Below, piece after piece: positions 1 through 7,732 of a DNA stretch of 64,000 nucleotides. The number at the start of each line of letters is the position of its first letter. Within the stretch, counting starts at the first letter, position 1. The DNA is from SIG480 sp045636865 (lineage in GTDB: Bacteria > Bacillota > Clostridia > Oscillospirales > JAAYXM01). Below the pieces are notes generated by a model, which made no database searches, was not told where the DNA came from, and was given only the letters and a program-made list of their open reading frames with translations. The translations under genes were made by a program, and so were the position numbers. Where the stretch lies: the NCBI GenBank assembly GCA_045636865.1, contig JAZTYJ010000016.1, positions 124,001-188,000 of the forward strand, written 5' to 3'.

Positions 1-412
1 TGTGTTCCCCTGCAAGGTCAACTGCAAGCTTATTCGGCATCGCAAGCATCAAACCGCGTAAAAAAAGGACGTGGTCTGTGAAGATAGCCTCCACATCCTC
101 CGCCCTGTGCATCTTGCCTTGTATCTCTTTGAGCTCAAGCTTTGCAATTTCAGCCTTGCTCTTTCTGATTGTGACCTCACTTTCAAGCTTCTGCTTCTCA
201 AGAGCTTCTATATCTTCTTTTCTCTGTCTTGCATAAGCTTTATCCGAAAGAAATTTGATGTATGCCTGAATGGTCGGGAGCAAATCATACTTTGTAGGCT
301 TGCCCTCACCCTTGATTATTCCCTCGGCTTTTAACTGTTCAATTCGGCGAGTGGAAACCCCGAAGATTTTTGCGAGAACTTGTGCGCCCTGCAAATTCTG
401 TTTTTCTGACAT
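1..412 (-). CDS. Phage terminase small subunit, Nu1-like (3' part outside window)
   Basis: The frame opens at an ATG on the minus strand (410-412) and runs off the window edge after 137 codons. The N-terminus (LAKIFGVSTRRIEQLKAEGI) reads as a winged HTH of the Nu1/terminase small-subunit kind. A long charged helix follows (RKEDIEALEKQKLESE) and then a segment ending MLAMPNKLAVDLAGEH, typical of these proteins. Its role would be to recognise packaging sites on phage DNA and hand them to the large subunit, which should lie just beyond the left edge. It follows the glycosyltransferase-like gene by 26 bp on the same strand, so it belongs to the late operon. Confidence 0.75.
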   Translation of the reverse strand, partial: MSEKQNLQGAQVLAKIFGVSTRRIEQLKAEGIIKGEGKPTKYDLLPTIQAYIKFLSDKAYARQRKEDIEALEKQKLESEVTIRKSKAEIAKLELKEIQGKMHRAEDVEAIFTDHVLFLRGLMLAMPNKLAVDLAGEH

Positions 413-438
413 TCCCCTCGCCTCCTTTGCAATTTATG

Positions 439-1233
439 TCATACGCCTTTAATCGGCACCTTTATAATCGGATTGAAATCAATGTTGACCTTCTTTTTTG
501 CGCTGTTCCCCTTGTTGCTTCGGTCAATCTTGACGATGCGACTTCCCCACTTCTTGCGAAGTGCCTCAAGCTGTTGTTTTTCCCTCTCATAATTGCGGTA
601 TGTCGCGCATCCGCCCGGCTGTTCCGCTTGCTTCACGATGTAATGATATTTATTCACTCGCAAGCATCCTCGATAGAGGTTGCAGTTCTGCAATGTCATA
701 TCGTAATCCTCTTTGAGAGGTAACGCCTCATCATATCGGCACTCATTCCCCCTCAAGAAACATTGAAAAGGACCGCCGATATATGACACCGTCGAGAAAG
801 GTGTTTGTTGAGAATAGCTCCTCGCATCCTTGTTGCAGTTTATGCCCCAAAACTTGAAGCCAAACTCCGCACAAAGTCGGCTGTATCTCTCGATGAACGG
901 CAAGAAATCCTCAGCCGTTACATATTGCCGCTTATAACCGAAAGTGTTTCCCGGCTCGCTCTCATAATATGCCGTGTGCTTCATATCGTCATCTATGATT
1001 AAAACCACATCCGCACCCGATTCAAATTCGGTGTCGAGGATGTGATTTCGTATTCTGCATAAATTCCCTTGTATTCCTTTCTTGCAAGGGATGATATTCT
1101 CCTCAAAGCCCGGATTCGCTTTGATATACGCCTCTGCTTCCGTCTCGCACACCCAAACTTTGCAGAACGGAAGGTATTTGAGCGTTTCAACCTTTGGTCG
1201 CTTATATGACGGACAATTTACACTAATGAGCAT
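439..1233 (-). CDS. Putative phage glycosyltransferase, TET-associated (TAGT-like) family
   Basis: About 264 residues from the ATG at 1233, which overlaps the stop of the ParB-like gene (ATGCTCATTAG); an upstream in-frame extension would overlap that gene further and is less likely. Visible features are an N-terminal SVNCPSYKRP strand-loop, a GT-A-like acidic motif IIDDDM near residue 80, then SYIGGPFQCFLRGNE, and PLKEDYDMTLQ as a candidate catalytic acidic region. The protein resembles phage GT-A glycosyltransferases described with TET/JBP base-modifying enzymes, which put sugars on modified DNA bases. No TET/JBP gene is visible in this window. Assignment is from remembered family motifs, and substrate is unknown. 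Confidence 0.6.
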   Translation of the reverse strand: MLISVNCPSYKRPKVETLKYLPFCKVWVCETEAEAYIKANPGFEENIIPCKKGIQGNLCRIRNHILDTEFESGADVVLIIDDDMKHTAYYESEPGNTFGYKRQYVTAEDFLPFIERYSRLCAEFGFKFWGINCNKDARSYSQQTPFSTVSYIGGPFQCFLRGNECRYDEALPLKEDYDMTLQNCNLYRGCLRVNKYHYIVKQAEQPGGCATYRNYEREKQQLEALRKKWGSRIVKIDRSNKGNSAKKKVNIDFNPIIKVPIKGV

Positions 1234-1922
1234 TGCGAATCGCCTCCAATGCTTCCGCACCTCGGAGAACTCGACCGACACCTTTGCGCTCTTGCCCTGC
1301 TGTCATCTTGCCATCTGTCCGAGTGGACAAAGATTGCACCGTCTGCAAGGAAAATAAGCTCTCGGCCTGCAACCAATCGACCTCGTTATCAAAATACAAA
1401 ACGATGTAATTGTGTTCCTCTCGAAGAACTTCGGAAAAAGGCACCTCTGCGACAATCTCTGTATCATCCTCCACGGCATCCATTAAAGCCGAAACAACGT
1501 CATCGGTATACCCTGCAAGCTCTGCAGACAAATCCATGTCCCCAAGGTCTGCAAATAGGTCTTTGAGTTTTGCCTCATCCATTTCCGCCATTTCTGCAAT
1601 GCGGTTATCAGCAAGCAGGTCTGCAAGTTCCTCTGCTTCGCCTGGGATAGTCTTGATAATCAACAGGCACGGGACATCCGAGGTATAAAGCTGCCTCATA
1701 TCTCCCGTGACCGCTCACTATATATCCCGAACGTGTCGAAACCTTCACCGGTTGCCTCCAACCTTGAGCCTCAATCACCTTTGCCAATAGCTCAATTTGG
1801 TCTCCCGGATGTCGGTTCGGATTCTTCGGATTCGGTTTGAGCTCCGAAAGCTCGACTATTTTGTCATGTGAACAATAAACAGGGATGTTCCCTGCGTAAC
1901 CTCTGCATTGATTTTCTTTCAC
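1223..1922 (-). CDS. ParB-like nuclease-domain protein with apparent frameshift
   Basis: The N-terminal part carries a classic ParB/Srx-type fold signature: LKPNPKNPNRHPGDQIELL, a GWRQPVKVS strand and SGHGRYEAALYLG. The frame then ends early. The next frame continues the family exactly (EAEELADLLADNRIAEMAEM, then HNYIVLYFDNEVDWLQ and GVGRVLRGAEALEAI). The shift falls at a CCC run at 1644-1646: dropping one C restores one protein of about 230 residues. This may be a broken gene, a base-call error or a +1 slip (CCC AGG). The GTG at 1922 is chosen because AAGGA lies about 8 bases upstream. Such phage ParB-like proteins sit beside terminase genes and are thought to act on DNA in packaging or modification. 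Confidence 0.65.
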
Positions 1923-2216
1923 GCTCTGCACATCCTTGTTTGCTTTGTATTAAATTTTCCGTCTATGGTAACGAAATGCCCTTTTTTCAGATTTCAAAAA
2001 TTAGCGATTTTTCGGGCTCGCCAGCACCACAGGCGATTTTCCTTTTTGAAAGAACCTATAAACTTCACGGAAACAAATTCTTTTGCCCTTTTCTCGGCTT
2101 TTTCTTATGACCTTGACAACTTATATACCCCGTTAAATTTAACCGCCTAAAAACGGCAAAGAAAAGACCACCCTCGATTGTTGCATCATAAGGCGGTCTG
2201 TCTATTAACTTGTACG

Positions 2217-2279
2217 TATTAAGTAGATATAGTTATATAATATATATTTTATATTATATATACATAGTCTTACTTAATA
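2217..2279. repeat. Large AT-rich imperfect inverted repeat in a 374-bp intergenic gap
   Basis: The gap 1923-2296 holds no convincing gene. Within it, left arm TATTAAGTAGATATAG and right arm (reverse complement) TATTAAGTAAGACTATG form an imperfect palindrome about 63 bases long around a TATAATATA-rich centre. It lies just after the stop of the 2297-2950 gene and before the ParB-like gene on the minus strand. It could be a cruciform or hairpin operator for a late promoter (TATAAT-like boxes are inside it) or a transcript stability element. The remaining 300 bases toward the ParB gene show nothing I recognise. Confidence 0.5.
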
Positions 2280-2296
2280 GAGATAAAGGGATTGTA

Positions 2297-2950
2297 TTAC
2301 ACACCAAATCGCTTGCGGTTATGTTCCAATCTCTTCTCGACATTCTCATTGATTGTTGCCCATATCTGTGGAGCTGTCCTCTCTGAACTTATCATCTGCG
2401 GCAGGGATAATGTCTTGATTGCCTTAATGTCTTTTCGGTTCTTGCTTACGCGCTGAAAGGGAATGTAGTTTGTTCCTCCCTCTTTCGCATTACCTGTGTG
2501 CATAAGCATTATAGGCGACTTCTCGCTCGATTGAGTTCCTGACCGTGTGAAGTTCTTTCCAAGAGCTGCTCTCTGTTTCTTCGTGAGCTTCTTGACCTTA
2601 CCGAGAACTTTCTTCTCACCCTTGAGGATTGAAGCTTTTAAGGTATAGGCATTCTGTCCCGGTGCTTTCGGGGTCATTCCAAAGTGTGTCGGTGTGAGCA
2701 TTCTGCCATTATAGATTATCTTTGCATCGTACACCTTTTCCCCGGTGACCTTCACCTTTCCCGCTTTCTGTGATGTAATGTCAGCTTTCTTGATGCCATA
2801 CACCTCGGTAACTTCTGCCGCTATCCATCCCGGAGCTCTCTTGCGAACATCTGACATCGTGGCTTTCAGAGCTTTCTCTGCATTCTTCTTTGTTTCGTTG
2901 ATGCTCTTCTTCACCTTTTCAAAAGCTTGAATTTCACATATAACGCCCAT
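2297..2950 (-). CDS. Phage minor tail protein Z-like protein
   Basis: 217 residues from an ATG with a strong GGAGGTGATT site. The N-terminal helix (VKKSINETKKNAEKALKATM) followed by VRKRAPGWIAAEVTEVYGIK and a basic middle domain ending MLMHTGNAKEGGTNYIPF resembles the prophage minor tail protein Z (GPZ-like) family, which acts in tail assembly. It is unusual to find it before the terminase genes rather than among the tail genes, so the function could differ. It stands apart from both neighbours: an AT-rich palindrome follows it and about 200 bases separate it from the PcfJ gene. Confidence 0.5.
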   Translation of the reverse strand: MGVICEIQAFEKVKKSINETKKNAEKALKATMSDVRKRAPGWIAAEVTEVYGIKKADITSQKAGKVKVTGEKVYDAKIIYNGRMLTPTHFGMTPKAPGQNAYTLKASILKGEKKVLGKVKKLTKKQRAALGKNFTRSGTQSSEKSPIMLMHTGNAKEGGTNYIPFQRVSKNRKDIKAIKTLSLPQMISSERTAPQIWATINENVEKRLEHNRKRFGV

Positions 2951-2980
2951 ATCGCAATCACCTCCAACGGTCGGAGCAAA

Positions 2981-3022
2981 GGGAAGAGCCGCGCCGAGTT
3001 TCCCCGATGCGGCTCTTTTCCC
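2981..3022 (-). terminator. Terminator-like GC-rich hairpin
   Basis: GGGAAGAGCCGC pairs with GCGGCTCTTTTCCC across a short loop, with a two-base bulge. It lies about 130 bases past the PcfJ stop and just upstream of the 2950 start. No clean U-run follows on the minus strand, so it may be an attenuator or structured leader instead. Confidence 0.35.
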
Positions 3023-3151
3023 CTCTTATTTACAACGGATGTGTTCTCCGCCTTTTGCTCCGATGATGAGATAATAGCACACAAATTTGCTATGATTCAA
3101 TGACATTTACTTATATTTGGTGACATTTGCTGACATTGTTCAATTTTATGC

Positions 3152-4465
3152 TCAAACTGCTATTTTCTTCAAGGTTCTGTTTGCAAACGGCAGCCATACT
3201 TGATTGACATAATAAAGCGCATCCTCATTCGGCTTGGTGTTCCCCTTTGCATAGCATTGCAAAACCTTCTTTTTCTTCAAGGAATACTCAACTGTAACGA
3301 ACGGCTCATCGGGAAGTTCTCGGGAACGGACAAAGAAAATAAGGGTTTCCTCTCTTATAAACTTTTGGTCATATCCCATTTTACCGACACAATGCTTCAG
3401 CGCATCCCCTTCCCGAATCAAATCGGCAGGACTTTGCGGAATCACAACCACAAACGCGCTCTTTTTGTCATGTTGCAGAGCTGAATACTTCTCCGCGACC
3501 TTGAGGAATTTGCTGTAAAGTTCTTTCCGCTCCTCTGCATCCTTGAGCGCCTTTGCCGTGTGGTATTCATCAATGCGGACATCGTGCCAGTGCTTGAAAT
3601 CGTGAGGGAATCTGTTTTTCGCTTCGGTCATATCCAAACCGAGGAAATTACAAGCGGTCAGATAATCGAGATAATCACGGTTTGAAATCTGCTGTTTTCC
3701 GATGTATTCAAAGTATGCTCTGTAATCTCCTCCGAGCATATCCCTAATAGGTTTGCATCCTGATTCCTTGCAGAATGATTTTTTTGCTCTCTCGTATGCC
3801 TGAACCTCTTTCAGCTTCCACCCTTTGGAATATGCCTGAAAAATAGTCGTGATGTAGTAAAAATCTCGCATCAGCTCCTCACGATGCAGGGATAACCATT
3901 TGCAGAACTTCTTATCATCCGCACACTTCTGCAATATCTGCTTGCTTGTAGCATATCGGGAAAGACCGAGCTTGACGAGTAGCTCCGTTTGCGGATGTTG
4001 CTCATACATCCGCAGATATATCAAGACATCCTCATCGGTATAGAGTGGCAATGCGCTGTATTTGTATGCCTTGCGCTTTGTTGCATATTCCTTGTTTACC
4101 ACCGGCGCGAACGGGTCGAACATTGAATCATTCTGACGATACCATTTCCCGTCCTCATACCAACTCGGAGATTTGGAAAGACCTTCAGCATACCACCTGA
4201 CAGAATAACCGCCGACATAGGTAAAAAGCATATCCTTGATGAAACACTCCTCGGAATGGATTCCATGTACCGCACATTGTTTATAATACCATTCTTTGCG
4301 CTTATGTCTGACCGCAACCGTAACCTTGACAAGCTCCCCTGCATTGCTCGTGAGGTAGGAATAAAACCTCGTGTTTCCCTTCGGTTCGGGATGCGCTTGT
4401 CTGTCGAGCTTCCTGATTCTCGCGACTATGTATTTCGGTATAGGCTTGATGTTTTCAATCTTCAC
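3152..4465 (-). CDS. PcfJ-like protein
   Basis: About 437 residues. The C-terminal third carries the PcfJ signature: a segment LIREGDALKHCVGKMGY, then LIFFVRSRELPDEPFVTVEY and VLQCYAKGNTKPNEDA. The GTG at 4465 is chosen because AGAGGG sits just upstream; a TTG 24 bases earlier would also be open. PcfJ and PcfK were named from the conjugative plasmid pCF10 and also occur as a pair in Firmicutes phages and mobile elements; their biochemical role is not settled. It lies directly downstream of the PcfK-like gene and is probably co-transcribed. Confidence 0.75.
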   Translation of the reverse strand: MKIENIKPIPKYIVARIRKLDRQAHPEPKGNTRFYSYLTSNAGELVKVTVAVRHKRKEWYYKQCAVHGIHSEECFIKDMLFTYVGGYSVRWYAEGLSKSPSWYEDGKWYRQNDSMFDPFAPVVNKEYATKRKAYKYSALPLYTDEDVLIYLRMYEQHPQTELLVKLGLSRYATSKQILQKCADDKKFCKWLSLHREELMRDFYYITTIFQAYSKGWKLKEVQAYERAKKSFCKESGCKPIRDMLGGDYRAYFEYIGKQQISNRDYLDYLTACNFLGLDMTEAKNRFPHDFKHWHDVRIDEYHTAKALKDAEERKELYSKFLKVAEKYSALQHDKKSAFVVVIPQSPADLIREGDALKHCVGKMGYDQKFIREETLIFFVRSRELPDEPFVTVEYSLKKKKVLQCYAKGNTKPNEDALYYVNQVWLPFANRTLKKIAV

Positions 4466-4478
4466 GGAACTGCACCCT

Positions 4479-5000
4479 CTACATCTCAAAAAATGTTATC
4501 TGTTCAGCCATCGGCTGATTTTTCTTGTTCTTGATAATCGGGATTGTCTGAACTTTCGGAGCAGGAGCTGTTGTTGCTTCTTCCTTCTTCGGGGTTTCGG
4601 TCTTTGCAGGTGCTTCTGCTTTCGGGGTTTCCTTCTTCGGGGTTGTTGTTGCGGTTTTCTTCGGCGCTGACTTCTTCGGAGGAGCATACTCGGTGCCGTC
4701 TGCATTGTAAAGCTTGCCCTCGATACTGTCCTCCTCAAAATAATGGACAGCCCAACCGAAAACAACATCATCCTCGATGCAAGCGCACCTTGCGCCCTTC
4801 TCCGCTATCTTTTGAGCCTCGTCTGTTGCATATCGCATAAAGCCCTCGAAGGTCTTTCGGCTTATCAAGACTTTGCCGTCTTTCATTATCGGGATGCCGT
4901 TGTTGATTTTCTCAATCAAAACCTCGCTCGCATTCTCCTCAAGGTATGCCTTGATTCTCTTCTCTGCGGATGTTTTTGCCTCAATCGTGATTCTGCTCAT
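4479..5000 (-). CDS. PcfK-like protein
   Basis: 173 residues. The folded N-terminal half (residues 1-110) includes SRKTFEGFMRYATDEAQKIA and VVFGWAVHYFEEDSIEGKLY, typical of PcfK. A low-complexity Lys/Pro/Ala/Thr linker follows (about residues 108-150), and the end is MAEQITFFEM. The long basic linker suggests a flexible tether between the globular part and a short C-terminal peptide. The start overlaps the stop of the upstream small gene (ATGA-type coupling) and PcfJ follows within about 15 bases. Confidence 0.7.
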   Translation of the reverse strand: MSRITIEAKTSAEKRIKAYLEENASEVLIEKINNGIPIMKDGKVLISRKTFEGFMRYATDEAQKIAEKGARCACIEDDVVFGWAVHYFEEDSIEGKLYNADGTEYAPPKKSAPKKTATTTPKKETPKAEAPAKTETPKKEEATTAPAPKVQTIPIIKNKKNQPMAEQITFFEM

Positions 5001-5245
5001 TGTTTTGCTCCTTCCTCATTCAAAACTTTTTCTATTACTCCAAGGGTTGACCCTTCCCCTGCATCCTCTTCGCAATAAATTCTGACATCGGTACATATTA
5101 CCGCCTCATCAAACAAAGGATGCCGATAATCAAGCCCTATCTTTGCGCAATACTCGTCAACGGCACAACTCGCATTCCTCAATTTTCTTGAATACCGTGT
5201 TCTTTTTTTTAGCAACTCGACGACATATTTCGGAACTTTTTTCAT
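4997..5245 (-). CDS. Small phage protein of unknown function
   Basis: 82 residues, translationally coupled to both neighbours by 4-base overlaps. The N-terminus is basic (VPKYVVELLKKRTRYSRKLR) and the middle has a possible Cys pair (NASCAVDEYC). I do not recognise the family. Its place in a tight operon between YopX-like and PcfK-like genes supports it being real. Confidence 0.6.
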   Translation of the reverse strand: MKKVPKYVVELLKKRTRYSRKLRNASCAVDEYCAKIGLDYRHPLFDEAVICTDVRIYCEEDAGEGSTLGVIEKVLNEEGAKQ

Positions 5246-5625
5246 TCCCTCTCCTCCTTCAGCAATTCGGGGTTGTCGTGTATGTTGCCGATAACCACAT
5301 AATCAAACCAACAGAACAAATTGAAGCCGCAATCTTCATCTTGCCATTCCACGACAAATATTTGTTCTTTTTCTGTTATCATTTCTTTTGCTTCGCCAAC
5401 AATCTCAACAATATCCCCCTCAAAAATCTTCGTGCCGTTCTTGTCGGTCAGACCTGTGTACTGTCCGACTGTTTCGGGGATGACTTCGTGTGTACGACCT
5501 CCACCCTTTATAGGCTTCTGTTTTTGTGTTATCCACATACCCTCGCTATCGTGCCACTCCAAAGGCATACCCTTAATCCACTCGCCTGTTTTCTTCCGCT
5601 TTCCTCTGAATAAAATCTCTCGCAT
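5242..5625 (-). CDS. YopX family protein
   Basis: 127 residues. The family signature is clear: N-terminal MREILFRGKRKKTGEWI, central VGQYTGLTDKNGTKIFEGDI, and C-terminal VIGNIHDNPELL. YopX proteins are frequent in Gram-positive phages, first seen in SPbeta; their function is unknown. The gene sits in the leftward operon between the N6-methylase-like gene and two small genes, with a 4-base overlap to the next one. Confidence 0.85.
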   Translation of the reverse strand: MREILFRGKRKKTGEWIKGMPLEWHDSEGMWITQKQKPIKGGGRTHEVIPETVGQYTGLTDKNGTKIFEGDIVEIVGEAKEMITEKEQIFVVEWQDEDCGFNLFCWFDYVVIGNIHDNPELLKEERE

Positions 5626-5647
5626 CGTTTATCCTTCCTTTCTGTTT

Positions 5648-6538
5648 TTAGCCTCTCCAATCGCTCGGAGTGCCTTTGAATTCGTTTCTGAATCGCATAT
5701 ACTGCATTATGTATGCAGGTGTTTCCCATCTGTCCCAAGTCTCCAACGAGAGCGCGTCTCGGTGAAATATCACGGCAGGAATCCCTGCAAGTCCTAACTG
5801 TAAATAAGACATGTGCACACATCGTGCATCAATATCTCCGCACTCGACAAGGAGGTTTCGGGAGATGTTGAAATGGTAATCGTTGTAAAGCACATCTGCG
5901 GCCGCAATCACCATTCCTCCCGCTCCGCAAGTCGGCTCGTGCAATGTCAGAATCTTGTCCTGCTCGATTGCATCGTTTATGATGCTTGGGTTTATCGTTA
6001 CTTGAGCGCAACACTTCGACACATCGTAAGGAGTGAAGAACTGTCCCGTGTGCTTGTTGCTCGTTTCTGACCTCATATAGAGTTCTCCGAGATAATCATT
6101 GAATCCGACCGCAGGATTTATCTGTTGCGAGAGTAGCGCGAATATCTCACCGAACACCTGTGCAATCAGCATCCGCATATCCTTATCGTAGGAATTTATG
6201 ACCTGCAAATAGCGCTCCTCCCGCTTCGCATAATTCCGAAAGTCGAATTTGTTTGAAATAGCGATTGCTCCGCACTCAAACACATCGGACAAAAATTGAT
6301 GTCTGCCGACCTTGTATGTTCCTTTTTCAAGTAGCTTGAGAATCTTCTGTACTGTCGGTTTTTCTCCGATTCTCGGAACATTGGTGAACTCTTCATCGGG
6401 AACTCTTGCGCCGCTTACCTGCGGTATCGGGGGTTGTTCTTGCTCGGGGATTGCTTCGGGGAAAGCTTCCGCCTCAAGAGGATAAGACGGAAGCTCGATG
6501 TCGAATAATGACATCTGATTCGTTACCTGCTTTTTCAT
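5648..6538 (-). CDS. N-6 DNA methylase-like protein (HsdM-type domain)
   Basis: 296 residues. A low-complexity acidic/Pro leader of about 50 residues is followed by a helical region and the methylase core: GQFFTPYDVSKCCAQV, then the SAM-binding motif I LHEPTCGAGGMVIAAADVL. A downstream stretch reads CGDIDARCVHMSYLQLGLAG. The expected catalytic N/D-P-P-Y/F box is not visible; in its place is TWDRWETPAYI. It may therefore be a SAM-binding but catalytically altered protein, or may use a variant motif. Homologues of this short kind are common on Firmicutes phages and plasmids. It overlaps the upstream gene by 4 bases. Confidence 0.7.
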   Translation of the reverse strand: MKKQVTNQMSLFDIELPSYPLEAEAFPEAIPEQEQPPIPQVSGARVPDEEFTNVPRIGEKPTVQKILKLLEKGTYKVGRHQFLSDVFECGAIAISNKFDFRNYAKREERYLQVINSYDKDMRMLIAQVFGEIFALLSQQINPAVGFNDYLGELYMRSETSNKHTGQFFTPYDVSKCCAQVTINPSIINDAIEQDKILTLHEPTCGAGGMVIAAADVLYNDYHFNISRNLLVECGDIDARCVHMSYLQLGLAGIPAVIFHRDALSLETWDRWETPAYIMQYMRFRNEFKGTPSDWRG

Positions 6539-6807
6539 TCTTCTTTCTTTCTCATATCGCGGAGTTTCTGCAACTCACAGAGCAATTCAAAAGACTTGCC
6601 ATATTGTTCCATATATGATTTTACATCAAATCTTGTTCCGCTTATAAATTCGGCATTGTCGGTAACGCCATTCTTTGAAACGACAACTTTCATCTTTGAA
6701 ATATACTGTTTTTCGAGTACGGCATCAAAGCCGTTCTTTTTAAGCCAATTAAAAATATACTTATCCTCTTTGGAAAATTCCCATTTTGCCTTGCTTGTAT
6801 CAATCAT
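6535..6807 (-). CDS. Small phage protein of unknown function
   Basis: 90 residues, mixed alpha/beta look, with a charged C-terminus (LQKLRDMRKKEE). No family recognised. It overlaps the start of the methylase-like gene by 4 bases, consistent with translational coupling, and has an AAGGAAGATAAAAA ribosome site. Confidence 0.6.
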   Translation of the reverse strand: MIDTSKAKWEFSKEDKYIFNWLKKNGFDAVLEKQYISKMKVVVSKNGVTDNAEFISGTRFDVKSYMEQYGKSFELLCELQKLRDMRKKEE

Positions 6808-6825
6808 TCTTTTTATCTTCCTTTC

Positions 6826-7044
6826 TTATAAACTTTCAATTTCGTCGATTTTTGCCTTTGCAGCTTCTTCAACCGAAAAATCATCTGCAACATAATCAAG
6901 GGGTATTTCGCTGATGCCGCCCCATCTTTGGTCTATCTTCGCGTTTATAATGATTTTTGTTGTTTTCATTACAGTAGAAAACCACTCAACCGCATACCCT
7001 TTATAGAAAAATCTTTTTCTGCCTTTTACAAGTCCGTTTGTCAT
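6826..7044 (-). CDS. Small phage protein of unknown function
   Basis: 72 residues with AAAGGAAGATG upstream of its ATG. The middle (KTTKIIINAKIDQRWGGI) looks beta-rich and the C-terminus forms an acidic helix (FSVEEAAKAKIDEIESL). Family not recognised. Part of the same leftward operon. Confidence 0.55.
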   Translation of the reverse strand: MTNGLVKGRKRFFYKGYAVEWFSTVMKTTKIIINAKIDQRWGGISEIPLDYVADDFSVEEAAKAKIDEIESL

Positions 7045-7062
7045 TTCTACATCTTCCTTTCT

Positions 7063-7287
7063 TTATGCGAGGGCATAAGCCTCAAGCTCTATGCCCTCAA
7101 TCTCTGCACTGCTTACACCGTAGTTGTCCATAAGGTCAAAAGCTAATTTGCACATACGAACATTAAGCTCCATTGTGAAATCATTGACGGCGAGTTTTGC
7201 AAGCTTGCGGTATTCATTGAACTTGCCCTGCTTAACCCAAGCCTTGAGCTCATCGTAATTCTTGAAAGTCATTCCTAAATACTTCAT
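7063..7287 (-). CDS. Small phage protein of unknown function
   Basis: 74 residues, mostly helical (YDELKAWVKQGKFNEYRKLA). Its ATG overlaps the stop of the 29-residue membrane peptide upstream, so the two are translationally coupled. Function not recognised. Confidence 0.55.
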   Translation of the reverse strand: MKYLGMTFKNYDELKAWVKQGKFNEYRKLAKLAVNDFTMELNVRMCKLAFDLMDNYGVSSAEIEGIELEAYALA

Positions 7288-7373
7288 TTTTTATTCCTCC
7301 ACATTTTTAATACGATAACGATTGCCGCGATGCTCAATGCAATCTCCACGAGGTCGAGAGTAATTTCAAACAT
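7284..7373 (-). CDS. 29-residue single-span membrane peptide
   Basis: The peptide begins MFEITLDLVEIALSIAAIVI and ends LKMWRNKK: an acidic start, one hydrophobic span, then a positive tail. Its stop overlaps the next ATG (AAAATGA), which supports translation. The topology resembles small phage membrane peptides; function unknown. Confidence 0.5.
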   Translation of the reverse strand: MFEITLDLVEIALSIAAIVIVLKMWRNKK

Positions 7374-7438
7374 CTTCTTTGCCCCTTTTCCAAATTTATT
7401 TGACATTGGCAAGATTTTGTAGTATCCTATTTTGACAA

Positions 7439-7457
7439 GGGGAGTTTTGAACTCCCC
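7439..7457 (-). terminator. Perfect hairpin GGGGAGTT-N3-AACTCCCC
   Basis: An 8-bp perfect stem immediately follows the stop of the 39-residue gene on the minus strand. There is no U-run behind it (CTTGTCAAAAT), so it may be a partial terminator or a 3' stability hairpin that lets the downstream operon be expressed at a lower level. Confidence 0.4.
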
Positions 7458-7462
7458 CCGTC

Positions 7463-7582
7463 TTACTCAATCAACTTTTTGAGCAAATCAACAAGTGACT
7501 GGATAAGATTTAGGATTGCGGTAACAAAAACGATGATTTGCAACGTCGTGTTTTTGTTGCCGTTTTTCTTTTGTCTTGCCAT
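7463..7582 (-). CDS. 39-residue amphipathic/hydrophobic peptide, toxin-like
   Basis: It begins MARQKKNGNKNTTLQIIVFV and ends QSLVDLLKKLIE: a basic N-terminus, a hydrophobic stretch and an amphipathic tail. It has a strong AAGGAGATAAGCCA ribosome site and is the first gene after a consensus promoter (7616-7644). Short basic-hydrophobic peptides of this kind occur next to phage repressors and as type I toxins or holin-like peptides; which applies here cannot be told from sequence. Confidence 0.5.
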   Translation of the reverse strand: MARQKKNGNKNTTLQIIVFVTAILNLIQSLVDLLKKLIE

Positions 7583-7615
7583 TGGCTTATCTCCTTTCCT
7601 TAACCTTATGTATAT

Positions 7616-7644
7616 ATTATACACTGTTTTTTATATATTGTCAA
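7616..7644 (-). promoter_or_regulatory. Sigma-A-type promoter for the leftward 7.6 kb unit
   Basis: On the minus strand TTGACA (7639-7644) and TATAAT (7616-7621) are separated by exactly 17 bases: a perfect consensus. It drives the 39-residue peptide gene and probably the operon through the methylase-like, YopX, PcfK and PcfJ genes. Confidence 0.8.
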
Positions 7645-7685
7645 CACTTTTTTATAAAATATTTTTTATTTTTTCAACTTTTTTC

Positions 7686-7714
7686 TTGACGGAATATAAA
7701 TTATCGTGTATAGT
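7686..7714 (+). promoter_or_regulatory. Promoter for the rightward HTH gene
   Basis: TTGACG (7686-7691), 17-base spacer, TATAGT (7709-7714), about 20 bases before the ATG at 7733. It is divergent from the 7616-7644 promoter, with about 40 bases between the two -35 boxes, where the encoded HTH protein could bind and control both. Confidence 0.75.
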
Positions 7715-7732
7715 ATAAACCGAGGTGATAAT

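Noticed and set aside
71..723. Several plus-strand open frames over the terminase and glycosyltransferase region
   Set aside because: They have no ribosome sites or family features and lie opposite clear minus-strand genes; they are shadow frames.
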